The position numbers and the translations under genes were made by a program. This document shows, in pieces, positions 14,532 to 22,736 of a stretch of 48,160 bases of DNA (positions within the stretch are counted from its first letter, which is position 1; each line of letters starts with the position of its first letter). The stretch comes from Clostridia bacterium (GTDB lineage Bacteria > Bacillota > Limnochordia > DTU080 > RSA5): contig PKEX01000031.1 in assembly GCA_002919235.1 (NCBI GenBank), positions 1-48,160 on the forward strand, given 5' to 3'. Under the pieces are notes generated by a model that did no database searches, was not told where the DNA came from, and saw only the letters and a list, made by a program, of their open reading frames with translations.

Positions 14532-14894
14532 TTGAAGATCATGGTGATCCAGGAAGAAGGGGAAGCCCGCGACAAGCTGGTGGAGTATCTCAAGGCGGGA
14601 GGGGCGGAAGTGATCTGCTCGCGCCCGGTCTGGCCCGGCTTCTTCTTCACGGCCAAGGAGGAGCGGCCCGACGCCGTCGTGGTGGACTGCTCGCCTCCGG
14701 GCTATGGCAGGGAGTGCGCGGGCTACTTGGGAGAGACCGGCTTCACCCGGCACATGCCGGTGCTGGCCTACAACGTGCCTTTGGACGAAGAAGCCCGGCT
14801 CAGGCGCCGCGCTCCCAAGGCCAAGATCGTCCAGCTGCAGGAGATCGGGCGGGAGCTGGCCGCCGTCGTCCCCGGGTTTCAGCCTCCCGAGTGA
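14532..14894 (+). CDS. Stand-alone receiver-like protein, atypical
   Basis: The 120-residue product has the alternating beta-alpha pattern of a CheY-like receiver domain: KIMVIQEEGE with an acidic pair near residue 8, AVVVDCSPP with an Asp (about 52) where the phosphoacceptor would be, and PVLAYNVP where the Thr/Ser strand would be. The last strand has KIVQ in place of the usual K-P. There is no output domain. It may be a degenerate receiver. The TTG start at 14532 has GGGGAGA 8 bases upstream; an ATG at 14541 is the alternative. It has its own promoter and converges on a tiny zinc-ribbon gene six bases beyond its stop. Confidence 0.7.
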   Translation: MKIMVIQEEGEARDKLVEYLKAGGAEVICSRPVWPGFFFTAKEERPDAVVVDCSPPGYGRECAGYLGETGFTRHMPVLAYNVPLDEEARLRRRAPKAKIVQLQEIGRELAAVVPGFQPPE

Positions 14895-14900
14895 GAGCGG

Positions 14901-15080
14901 TCACTCGTCTTCCGGGAGCTCCTCCCGGTTCGCAAGAGGCGCCTCTTCGCCGGCGAGGAGCTCGAAGGCAAACCATGAGTGATAGCAGTGGGAGCAGAGG
15001 TATAGATCGTCTGCTCGCCCTGAGGAGGAGATCACGTCCAGCGGGTGACGGCACCCGGGACACACCAGCTCGCCGTGCAC
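14901..15080 (-). CDS. Small zinc-ribbon protein, 59 residues
   Basis: A short open frame with a GTG start and AAAGGAG 9 bases upstream encodes a protein with C-P-G-C at residues 7-10 and C-S-H-C at 29-32, the two Cys knuckles of a zinc ribbon, followed by a YHSWFAFELL segment and an acidic tail. The pairing of a correctly spaced ribosome site with four spaced cysteines makes chance unlikely. Similar short ribbons occur as RNA-polymerase or ribosome accessory proteins, but I cannot assign a family. It is convergent with the receiver-like gene, six bases apart. Confidence 0.65.
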   Translation of the reverse strand: MHGELVCPGCRHPLDVISSSGRADDLYLCSHCYHSWFAFELLAGEEAPLANREELPEDE

Positions 15081-15470
15081 GGTTCATCGCTCCTTTCCCT
15101 GCCGCACTACACTTTAGGGTGCCCGCTCGCCGGCGGTGTCATCAGTGCCCGCCGACACCGTAGTGATGGGCGTTTTCGCCGCAAAAATCTCCCAGTAGGT
15201 GCAGGATAATGCCGGCCCGGCTCGAATATCCCAGCAAGTGTGTAGCGTCTGAAGTTCACCTCCCGCCGGGAATGAGGAGCGAAGGGGCAGGAAAGGAGGT
15301 GCACCCCTGAAGCCCACGACCGCTCTTTGGCGGGGTTCTTCTGGCTCTGCGGCCGCCGTGTGCGGGCCTGCGATCCGGTGAGGAAACCATGGAGGCTCAC
15401 GGGTGAGCGGCCGCCCGCGGCGACCCGCACGATGGAGCAGACGCAGTCGACGGATTAAGGGGGTAAGCAC
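15081..15470 (+). other. Gene-poor leader region before the SLH-porin gene
   Basis: This 390-base stretch holds no convincing gene. It has an inverted repeat CGGTGTC/GACACCG with a 13-base loop near 15133-15159. An excellent AAAGGAGGT at 15292-15300 is followed after six bases by CTG at 15307, opening a 24-codon frame that ends at 15381. A CTG start is rare, so I list the peptide as only possible. The strong porin gene downstream should have a promoter here, yet I found no clear -35/-10 pair. A long 5' leader on the porin mRNA is plausible. Confidence 0.4.
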
Positions 15471-18122
15471 ATGCGACAAAAGGCAGTGGCTCTCTTGATG
15501 GCTGCCCTGTTGATCGCCGCCGTGCCTCTGAGCGCGGGCGCCAACGTGAACCCGTTCTCGGATGTCCGGGCGGATCACTGGGCCTACGACGCCATCGTGA
15601 AGCTGGCCGCCGCGGGCCTGATCGAAGGGTATCCCGACGGCACGTTCGGCGGCGACCGCACGTTCACCCGGTACGAGATGGCCATGGTCTTCGCGCGTAC
15701 CCTCGCGCGGTTCGAGGAGCTGATCGAGCAGAGGATCGCCGAAGGCATTGACGCCAAGACCGCGGCCTTGGCGCATGACATCGAGTGGGTCCGCCAGGAG
15801 CTCACCGAACGCATTGCTGCCAACCTGGAGGACCTAGCGGCGCGCGTCCGGGCGCTCGAGCTTGAAGTGGCGGACCTTCAGACCGGCGCAATCAGCTCGC
15901 TGTCGGATGAGGCGCGGGCTGCCCTGGCCGCGGCGCTCATCGACGAGATGCGCGCTCAGCTGCGGGAGCTGTTGGGTGAGGACATCACCGAGCTGGCGGC
16001 GCGGATCCGCAATCTCGATGAAGAGGTGGAGCGCATCGCCCGCCAGGTGCTGGCGGACCTGATCGCCGGCGGCGATCTCTCCCTCATCGAAGGGGCCGAA
16101 GGCGATCCGGCGGGCGCGGCCCTGCTGGTGCAGCGGCGGGTGCGCGACCTCGAGGCCACCATCGCGGCGCTGGCTGACGAGTTCCGCAACGAGCTGGACC
16201 TCCTCGGCGCGAGGGTCTCGGTGCTCGAAAAGCGCGTCGGCAGCGTGTGGATCAGCGGCAAGAACGAGACCAACTACACGCAGACGTCCATCGTCAGCGC
16301 TGATCTCAGCAAGAAGTTCTACGCCGACCCGCGGGAAGAGGAAGGCGAGCTCAAGCGGGAGCACGAGTTCACCAACAAGTTCACGGTGACCCTGACGGCG
16401 ACGCCGGCGGAGAACGTCACCGTGAAGGGTTCGCTGACCGCCACGACGCAGCTGGGCCCGACCGAGGTCAACAAGGACGGGTTTGAGGCGGTGGGCCACC
16501 TGTCGGTGACCACTCCGGGCGTCCTGCGGTCGCTGGAGGCAGGCGACCTGGATACGGAGGTCATCGCCGAGCCCTTCGGCAAGTACCTGTTTGACGCCGC
16601 GCGGTACAACGACACCGATGGTACCACCAAGCGGGGCGCCCACGTGGATCTCGTCTGGGGCCGGAACGACAGCACCAACCTGCACGCGTTTATGAGCAAG
16701 GTTGATCTGCAGCCGGTCGCTGCTGCTGAAGACCCTGACGATAACGAGCTCGTCCTGGGTGGTTCGCTGTCGTACGCGCTCGGCGAGGCCTTCAACCTGA
16801 ACTTCGCGGGCGTCCGGTACGTCAACGTGCTGGATGCGGCGGATCCGGCCGCTGCGGCCTTGGGTGCCGTCGACGACCGGGTCTACAGCGCGGCGGCTAA
16901 GGGGACGCTGCAGTCTGTCGACTACAGTGCCTTCTATGCCGCGCATGAAGACGCAGTCGAGGGCGACGGCGTGTCCAACGTGGTGGAGGCCCGCCTCTCG
17001 TTCCCGGTGCTCTCCGCAAAGGTGGAGGCGGAGTACGGCGCGGTCGACGAGAACTACGCGCCCAAGTTCGCCAAGGAGCTCGACGCCGGCAAGGATATGG
17101 TGTCCAAAGGCCTTGACTGGCTCGAGCGGAAGCTGGCGCCGGCGGAGGACTGGCTGGACCGGGGCGAGAGCACGTACTCGGCCAAGCTTAGCTTCCCGGT
17201 GCTGGGCGGCGAGGCCAGCGCTTCGTTCGGCCGGCTGACGGCGAATGACAGCGGCAAAGAGGGTCCGGATCCGGCTACGACGACCGTCACCAACGACTTC
17301 GTCCAAGCCGAGGTGACCGGCATCCGCTTCGCCGGCATCGAGACCGGGGTGCTCTACGACCGGCGGGCCGACGAGGCTGGCGCCGAGGATCAGACGCTGC
17401 GGGCCAGCTTGGAGGCACCCATTCTGGGCGTGATAGTCAAGGCGACGGTGCACAACCGCACGAACGACCAGAACTGGGCCGTGAGCACGGGCGAGGACGA
17501 GCAGCAGCACGTGTGGGTGGTCGCACAGCGCGAGTTCACTGACTGGGTGCTGCCGCTGAAGTTGACGGGACGCTACGGCACGAGCGAGACGGCGCCGGCC
17601 AGCGACCACACCTTCCTTGAGGTGATGGTGGAGGACTATCCGGTGGGGCCGTTCGCCTTCACGGCGGGCTACTCGACGTCCCGCAACGACGTGGATCCGG
17701 ACAAGTGGTGGTTCAACGAGAAGTGGACCACGGATCAGGTGAACACCACCACCCTGGGCGTCAAGTACACGTTGCCCAGCTTCTTCGGCACCGACATCGT
17801 CACCGGGTACGAGTACAAGCACGTCGACAAGAACGGGACGGGCTACACTCGGAACACGATCACCGCCTCCTTTGAGAAGGAGCTGCGGGGCGGCGAAGCC
17901 AAGTTGGCCGGAGAAGGGAAGTACATCAGGGGCAGCGTCCCGGGTGACAAGCGTGACAGCGACACTGACCTCGTGACCAAGCTCACGCTCACCTACCCGG
18001 TGTTTGAGGGCGCCGAGCTGAACGTCAGCGGGCTGTACGTGGACAGCAAGGGCTCCACGGATCCGGATAAACCGGACTACACCGCGTACCAGCTCAAGGC
18101 CGGACTGGCGTTCGAGTTCTAA
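15471..18122 (+). CDS. SLH-domain outer-membrane porin, OmpM-like
   Basis: The 883-residue protein has a signal peptide (cleavage near residue 24), one SLH domain (about 27-80, with FSDVRADHWAYDAI and GYPDGTFGGDRTFTRYEMA), a long helical coiled-coil region (about 82-255, heptads of Leu/Ile/Val) and a beta-rich C-terminal part of about 620 residues with alternating polar and hydrophobic strands that ends in Phe. This is the layout of OmpM proteins of Negativicutes and Halanaerobiales: the SLH domain binds peptidoglycan, the coiled coil spans the periplasm and the barrel sits in the outer membrane. It therefore argues for a diderm envelope. The ATG has an AAGGGGG Shine-Dalgarno. A terminator follows. 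Composition fits an abundant protein. Confidence 0.9.
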   Translation: MRQKAVALLMAALLIAAVPLSAGANVNPFSDVRADHWAYDAIVKLAAAGLIEGYPDGTFGGDRTFTRYEMAMVFARTLARFEELIEQRIAEGIDAKTAALAHDIEWVRQELTERIAANLEDLAARVRALELEVADLQTGAISSLSDEARAALAAALIDEMRAQLRELLGEDITELAARIRNLDEEVERIARQVLADLIAGGDLSLIEGAEGDPAGAALLVQRRVRDLEATIAALADEFRNELDLLGARVSVLEKRVGSVWISGKNETNYTQTSIVSADLSKKFYADPREEEGELKREHEFTNKFTVTLTATPAENVTVKGSLTATTQLGPTEVNKDGFEAVGHLSVTTPGVLRSLEAGDLDTEVIAEPFGKYLFDAARYNDTDGTTKRGAHVDLVWGRNDSTNLHAFMSKVDLQPVAAAEDPDDNELVLGGSLSYALGEAFNLNFAGVRYVNVLDAADPAAAALGAVDDRVYSAAAKGTLQSVDYSAFYAAHEDAVEGDGVSNVVEARLSFPVLSAKVEAEYGAVDENYAPKFAKELDAGKDMVSKGLDWLERKLAPAEDWLDRGESTYSAKLSFPVLGGEASASFGRLTANDSGKEGPDPATTTVTNDFVQAEVTGIRFAGIETGVLYDRRADEAGAEDQTLRASLEAPILGVIVKATVHNRTNDQNWAVSTGEDEQQHVWVVAQREFTDWVLPLKLTGRYGTSETAPASDHTFLEVMVEDYPVGPFAFTAGYSTSRNDVDPDKWWFNEKWTTDQVNTTTLGVKYTLPSFFGTDIVTGYEYKHVDKNGTGYTRNTITASFEKELRGGEAKLAGEGKYIRGSVPGDKRDSDTDLVTKLTLTYPVFEGAELNVSGLYVDSKGSTDPDKPDYTAYQLKAGLAFEF

Positions 18123-18160
18123 GCGAAAGCGCATTGAGGACGTGTGGTTCCTCGGAGAGG

Positions 18161-18195
18161 AAGGCCCCCAGGGGGTGACACACCCCCGGGGGCCT
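18161..18195 (+). terminator. Terminator after SLH-porin gene
   Basis: A very strong stem of about 15 pairs (18161-18177 with 18181-18195, one bulged A, 3-base loop) is followed by TTCCT rather than a full T-run. Position just after the porin stop supports termination or mRNA 3'-end protection. Confidence 0.75.
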
Positions 18196-18205
18196 TTCCT
18201 AAACC

Positions 18206-18661
18206 ATGGGCGGTGTGGCAGCCTTGAGCAGGGAATTCCTCGCGGCGGTCGATCCGGGGCGCGAGAAGTGCGGCCTCGCGCTGATGTCCACGGACGGCGG
18301 CGTGGTGGAGCGGCGGGTGGCGCCGCGACGCGAGGCGCTCGCCCTCCTCGTGCAGTGGACGGAGACGTACGGGGTTCGGACGGTAGTGCTAGGCGACGGT
18401 ACGGGCTCCAAGGAGTTCGCCCGGGAGATCGAGAAGTCGCCGCTGGCCGGACGTGTGCGGGTCTGCGTGGTGGACGAACGCCTCTCCACGCTGGCGGCCA
18501 GGGAGCGTTACTTCGAGGAGCACCCCCCGCGAGGGTGGCGGCGGCTCCTCCCCCGGTCGCTGCAGGTGCCGCCGGTGCCCTACGACGACTTCGTCGCCGC
18601 GATCCTAGGGGAGCGGTTCTTGGCGCAGAGGGCCGCTGAGCCCGGCGCCCCGGATCCCTAA
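18206..18661 (+). CDS. YqgF/RuvX-like RNase H-fold nuclease
   Basis: A 151-residue protein with the YqgF (RuvX) pattern: AVDPGREKCGLA at about 14-25 with the first acidic residue, VVLGDGTGSKE near 63, VDERLST near 92 (family DERLTT) and DDFVAAIL near 127 supplying the last Asp. YqgF proteins process the 5' end of pre-16S rRNA or resolve branched DNA. The usual Firmicutes RuvX gene sits beside alaS and yrzB; this copy is instead embedded in a cell-envelope cluster and its sequence is divergent, so it may be a paralog with a different job. The ATG at 18206 has no clear Shine-Dalgarno; GTG at 18215 or TTG at 18224 are possible starts. Confidence 0.8.
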   Translation: MGGVAALSREFLAAVDPGREKCGLALMSTDGGVVERRVAPRREALALLVQWTETYGVRTVVLGDGTGSKEFAREIEKSPLAGRVRVCVVDERLSTLAARERYFEEHPPRGWRRLLPRSLQVPPVPYDDFVAAILGERFLAQRAAEPGAPDP

Positions 18662-18791
18662 AGGCTGGGATGGCTTTCATCTTTTGGTGATCCGTTGTAA
18701 TCTAGAAGTACCGTCGGCCGGTATGGGAACTGAATGAGGCGCTGGATGAACGTCGTGGGAAAGAATACCTGAGTGAAAGGAGGCGAGCGGG

Positions 18792-20549
18792 ATGAGGGTG
18801 TGGTGCAAGGGCCGCGGCGCGAGGCTGGCTGTGCTGCTGGCGCTGCTTATCCTGTGGACCACAGCGTGCCCGCTCGCCGTCCCCGCGTCGGCCAACCCTT
18901 TTGAAGTACTGCCGGAGGGCCACTGGGCGTACGCGACGGTGAGATCCCTCTCGCGGAAGGGGTTCGTCCCGCGGTATGTGGCGGACCGGCTGTCGCTGGG
19001 GTACAAGATGTCGTACTTCGATCTCGCCGTCTGGCTAGGGGAGGCGGTCCAGAGCCTGACGCCGGCTGAAGGACCCCCGCCTACCGTCGATGACATCGTC
19101 GACGTCCACAACCGGGCGCACCCCGATGTCCCGCTGAGCGAAAGCGAGCGCCGGGAGCTGGGCGAGCTGCTGGCACTGGTCAGGGACCAGCTGGAGATCC
19201 TGGGCTACCCCATCCCGGTGGGCGTCGCCGGGAACGGGCACGAGGGCATCCGGCTCGATGGCGTGGCCCAGGCGCTGGAACGTTTTCGCATGCGGGGAGA
19301 GAGCCGCATCGTCTACCAGGACATCCAGCAGTCGGCGCCCGAGGAGGAAGAGCGTCGCAGCTCCAACGTGGAGCACAGCTATGCACTGCACCTCTCAGGG
19401 GCGTTGAACCAGTGGCTGAATGTGGGCGCGGCCTTCTACACCGAGAGCAAGTTCGGGACCGGCTATGAGCAGGGGATGTTCCGCGTAGCTGCTCCCGGCG
19501 TCGACTTGGGCGTCCCCGGGGCCGCGGTGGCCCGTTTCGGCCCGGTGACGGGCGCCGGCCTGAGCGAGCTGGCCGCGGGCGGCGTGCGGGAGCTGTCGGG
19601 CTTTCAGGCGGCTTTCCAGTCGGGCCAGCTCGGTTCGACGTTGCTCGTCGCCAGAGCCCGCGTGGATGGGCTCGACCCGACAAGCTCGGCGACGGCTCCG
19701 CTGATCACCGCCGTGGACGGCCTGGTGCGGGTGACGGACCGGCTGCAGCTGGAGGCGACGATGGCGTACCGGTCGGGTGGGCTGGAGCCTTCTGCGGACG
19801 GAGAAGGGAATGAGGAAACCGCCGTGGTGTCGGTGGCGGGGACGTACGCGGTCCTTCCCCAGCTGACGCTCACCACCGAGGTGGCCCAGAACCCCACGGC
19901 CGGAGACGGAGGCGGGGCCCTCAAGGTGGGCGCGGTGGTCTACCCGGCGCCCGAAGTGACGTTGGGCGCCCTGCTGTCGTCGTTCGGCGAAGGATACCGC
20001 ACTTTGCTGGGATCGGAGACGGGCCCCCGCTCGCGCGTGGACCTGTCGGCCGAGATCGGCCGCTGGATCCTGTCGCTCCGCCGGGAGCAGCTGGTGACCC
20101 CCCAAGGGGAAGACGGCCAGTCGACCCGGTGGGGGCTTGCGTCGTACGTCGACGATTACACCATCGTCCGGGCGGCCCGGGAGCTCTCCCGGGTGGACGG
20201 TGGCGAGGGGGACGAGCCGGCGGTCCTGGACAAGACGGAGCTGGGGCTGGAAATCCGCTTCGAACTGGGCAAGCTGGGACTGGATTTCGCCGTCGAGGGC
20301 GCGAAGGGCGAGCCCTCGTCCACCGTGCGACGGACCCGGGCGACGCTGGAGCACGCGGTGGGGCCCATCGGCCGGGCTTCGGCAGGGATCGCCATCGTCG
20401 ATCAGGAATTGGGAAGAGAGACCGCGTCGAACCTGGGCATTCGCTACGACTTCGACGACGCCAGCGTGGCGCTGCGGTACGAGATCTTGACGAAGGTGGG
20501 TGAGGTCACGGAAAACGTCACTACGGCGGAGGTTTCGATCAAGTTCTGA
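18792..20549 (+). CDS. Predicted outer-membrane beta-barrel protein with degenerate SLH-like N terminus
   Basis: A 585-residue exported protein. The signal peptide ends near residue 35 (PASA). Residues about 36-85 (NPFEVLPEGHWAYATVRSL and later YFDLAVWLGEAV) keep the spacing of an SLH domain but lack the usual GYPDGTF core. A helical stretch at about 85-180 follows. The rest is beta-rich with alternating residues and ends in IKF, with the terminal Phe seen in outer-membrane barrels. It probably sits in the outer membrane like the larger porin upstream. ATG start has AAAGGAGG about 9 bases upstream. It lies in a plus-strand set with the porin, YqgF-like and exported repeat genes. Confidence 0.75.
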   Translation: MRVWCKGRGARLAVLLALLILWTTACPLAVPASANPFEVLPEGHWAYATVRSLSRKGFVPRYVADRLSLGYKMSYFDLAVWLGEAVQSLTPAEGPPPTVDDIVDVHNRAHPDVPLSESERRELGELLALVRDQLEILGYPIPVGVAGNGHEGIRLDGVAQALERFRMRGESRIVYQDIQQSAPEEEERRSSNVEHSYALHLSGALNQWLNVGAAFYTESKFGTGYEQGMFRVAAPGVDLGVPGAAVARFGPVTGAGLSELAAGGVRELSGFQAAFQSGQLGSTLLVARARVDGLDPTSSATAPLITAVDGLVRVTDRLQLEATMAYRSGGLEPSADGEGNEETAVVSVAGTYAVLPQLTLTTEVAQNPTAGDGGGALKVGAVVYPAPEVTLGALLSSFGEGYRTLLGSETGPRSRVDLSAEIGRWILSLRREQLVTPQGEDGQSTRWGLASYVDDYTIVRAARELSRVDGGEGDEPAVLDKTELGLEIRFELGKLGLDFAVEGAKGEPSSTVRRTRATLEHAVGPIGRASAGIAIVDQELGRETASNLGIRYDFDDASVALRYEILTKVGEVTENVTTAEVSIKF

Positions 20550-20602
20550 GGTTTTCCGTTGGCCGTTTCCGTCCGGGGGCACGAAGAGAAGGAGGGCCGA
20601 AC

Positions 20603-21541
20603 ATGCGCAGGACAGTGGCTTTGCTCGTCACATTCTCTCTTGTTTGGTGGATGATGGTGCCCGCGGCGCACGCCCAAACCGCCACGGCCGTCGGACCGCC
20701 GGGGTTGATCCAGGTCGAACAGATCCTCTACGGGCAGGCGCAGGAAGGACCGCTGGTACCCCGTCTTGAGAAGGCAGAGCGCGACATCTATGGGAGAACC
20801 CAAGACGGGAGCGCCTTCCTGGTCCGCCTGCAGCGGCTGCAGAACATGCTGACGGGGGCGGAAGGCGACATCCCGCTCAAGATGAAGTTGAACGCCATCG
20901 AATGGGTGACGTTCCGCTCCATCAACGAGAACCCCTCCATCCAGCGGCGGCTTGAGCTGTTGGAGTCGCAGCTCTACGGGCAGATCTTCAATGACATGAG
21001 CCTGGTGGAGCGGCTCGATCAGCTCCTCCAGCTGATGTGGCCGGGCGGGAGGATCTACGCGGCCGACGCCACCGTCCCCAAGGGGACGCTGATCCGCATC
21101 GAGCTCTTGACGGAATTGAACTCGGAGAAGAGCCAGCTGAATGACGTCGTCCGCTACCGCGTCCTGGACGACGTGACGATCGAGGGGAAGATCGCGATCC
21201 CCGCGGGCTCGGAGGGCCAAGGCCGCATTACGGCGGTGAGCGGCGCGGGCCGGCTGGGCCAGGACGGGAGAGTGCAGGTGGATTTCGGCTCCGTCCTCGC
21301 GATGGATTCCACCCCGGTGCCGATCCATCTGGACGAACGGGCCACTGAGCGCAACAAGTCGCTGGAGCTGGCCGCCGGCGCGAGCATCGCCGGGATCATC
21401 CTGCTGGGGCCCATCGGGCTGACCGCGGGGTATTTCGTGCAGGGACGGCAGCACGTGGTGCCGCAAGGTTCCGTCTTCTACGTCGAAGTGGCCCGGGACA
21501 CGCAGGTGCGGGCCCTGTCCCTCGTGCCTACCGGGCGCTGA
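20603..21541 (+). CDS. Exported protein with LYG-type repeats and C-terminal beta domain
   Basis: The 312-residue product has a signal peptide ending near AHA (residue 23). Residues about 38-145 contain three imperfect repeats of form h-YG-x(6-9)-L-h-x-RL-x-x-h, at about 43, 61 and 127. The rest has beta-like segments (VPKGTLIRIELL, IPAGSEGQGRI) and a glycine-rich hydrophobic hairpin near 255-275. I recall LYG-x-RL repeats from proteins of diderm Firmicutes and cyanobacteria but cannot name the family. It follows the SLH-like barrel gene by 53 bases and has a GAAGGAGGG ribosome site, so it is likely cotranscribed. A periplasmic or envelope-spanning role is inferred from company. Confidence 0.7.
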   Translation: MRRTVALLVTFSLVWWMMVPAAHAQTATAVGPPGLIQVEQILYGQAQEGPLVPRLEKAERDIYGRTQDGSAFLVRLQRLQNMLTGAEGDIPLKMKLNAIEWVTFRSINENPSIQRRLELLESQLYGQIFNDMSLVERLDQLLQLMWPGGRIYAADATVPKGTLIRIELLTELNSEKSQLNDVVRYRVLDDVTIEGKIAIPAGSEGQGRITAVSGAGRLGQDGRVQVDFGSVLAMDSTPVPIHLDERATERNKSLELAAGASIAGIILLGPIGLTAGYFVQGRQHVVPQGSVFYVEVARDTQVRALSLVPTGR

Positions 21542-21636
21542 TCGCCCGCCGGTTCCCCGCCGCGATCGTAGGCAGAACGGCAAGACGGGCGCCGGCCGGA
21601 GGCCCCTTGGAGGGGCTCCGGCCGGTGTCTTGCGTT

Positions 21637-21673
21637 CCGGGCCGGTCTGGGGGCCGGCCCGGCTTCGTTCTTT
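21637..21673 (+). terminator. Terminator ending the envelope cluster
   Basis: A 9-bp perfect stem (21637-21645 with 21654-21662) is followed by a T-rich stretch ending at 21673. A second, longer GC hairpin at about 21592-21625 with a single bulge lies just before it. Both sit between the plus-strand envelope genes and the convergent M42 gene. Confidence 0.7.
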
Positions 21674-21701
21674 GAGGATGCAGGCACCTTAGGCCGGGGG
21701 A

Positions 21702-22736
21702 TTAGAGCGAAGGAACGCCCTCCCGGGCCACCCGGTGGAGCAGCGCCCGCACGAGGCGGAGGGCTTCCGCCATGTCTGAAAGGGACAGCAGCGCCCTGGG
21801 AGTGTGCAGGTACCGGCAGGGAACCGAAATGGAGACGGTGGGAATCCCGCCGGCCGCGAGATGGATGCTGCCGGCGTCGTTCCCGCCGGCGGTGGTCTGC
21901 TTCCACTGGTAGCGGACGCCTTCTTCCTCCGCCGTGCGGACCAGGAGCTCGAGCAGGCCCCGGTGGGGGATGGACGTCGCGTCCTGAAAGGTGAGCGCCG
22001 GCCCCTGGCCCAGGAGCGTGGAGCGGCGGCGGGCCTTGGGGTCCGGGAAGTCCGCGCACGTGGTGGCCTCCAGGACGACGGCGAAGTCGGGCTTCACTCT
22101 CTCGGCGGCCACCTTGGCGCCCCTCAAGCCGATCTCTTCCTGCACCGTGAAGGCGAAGTCCACCGGCAGGGGAAGCTCTTCCACGGCCAGCGCCGCCGCT
22201 ATGGCGCAGCCGGCCCGGTCGTCCAGAGCCTTGCCCGTGACCACGCCGCCGGTGAGCTCTTGAAACCGGGTGTCGAAGACCGCGTAGTCGCCGGGGCGGA
22301 CCCGCTCCTCCGCTTCGGCTTTGGAGCGGGCGCCGATGTCGATGTAGAGGTCGTCGCTGTCGACGACCCGTTCGGCCTCTTCCCCTTTGAGCAGATGCTT
22401 CGGTTTGAGCCCGATGACGCCCGGCACGCGGTGGCGGCCCACCCGCACGCGCGCCGCGGGCAGCACCCGGTCGTCGATGCCGCCCACCTTCTTGAACCGC
22501 AGGAAGCCGTCGTCGTCGATGAAGTCGACGATCAGGCCCACCTCATCCATGTGGGCGGCGATCATCGCCCGCGGGCCGGGCTTTTGCCGGCCGAACGAGG
22601 CGATGAGGTTGCCCATGGAGTCGACGTAAGCGGCGTCCCAGCGGCCCTTGAGCTCTTCCGTGAGAATCTGCCGCACCTCGGCCTCGTCGCCCGAGGGGCC
22701 GAAGGCTTCACTCAGCCGAGCCAGCAAGAGAAACAC
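21702..22736 (-). CDS. M42 family aminopeptidase, second copy
   Basis: A 344-residue metallo-aminopeptidase of the M42 (FrvX/PepA glutamyl aminopeptidase) family. Visible metal-site segments are AAHMDEVGLIVDFID, KALDDRAGCAIA, TVQEEIGLRGA with the EE pair, and a final CRYLHTP His. A GGNDAGSIHLAAGG segment is also typical. Members form large dodecameric assemblies that trim peptides in the cytoplasm. The GTG start has AGGAGGG 7 bases upstream and overlaps the 3' end of the upstream M42 gene by 29 bases, so the two are coupled. Length agrees with the family. Confidence 0.93.
   Translation of the reverse strand: MFLLLARLSEAFGPSGDEAEVRQILTEELKGRWDAAYVDSMGNLIASFGRQKPGPRAMIAAHMDEVGLIVDFIDDDGFLRFKKVGGIDDRVLPAARVRVGRHRVPGVIGLKPKHLLKGEEAERVVDSDDLYIDIGARSKAEAEERVRPGDYAVFDTRFQELTGGVVTGKALDDRAGCAIAAALAVEELPLPVDFAFTVQEEIGLRGAKVAAERVKPDFAVVLEATTCADFPDPKARRRSTLLGQGPALTFQDATSIPHRGLLELLVRTAEEEGVRYQWKQTTAGGNDAGSIHLAAGGIPTVSISVPCRYLHTPRALLSLSDMAEALRLVRALLHRVAREGVPSL

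Noticed and set aside
15376-15420. Cyclic di-GMP or other riboswitch before the porin gene
   Set aside because: The conserved core sequences of the classes I know are not present.
15834-18680. Very long open frame (948 codons) on the minus strand
   Set aside because: It is antisense to the SLH-porin and arises from the GC-rich codon pattern; the residues are low-complexity Arg, Val and Pro and show no family.
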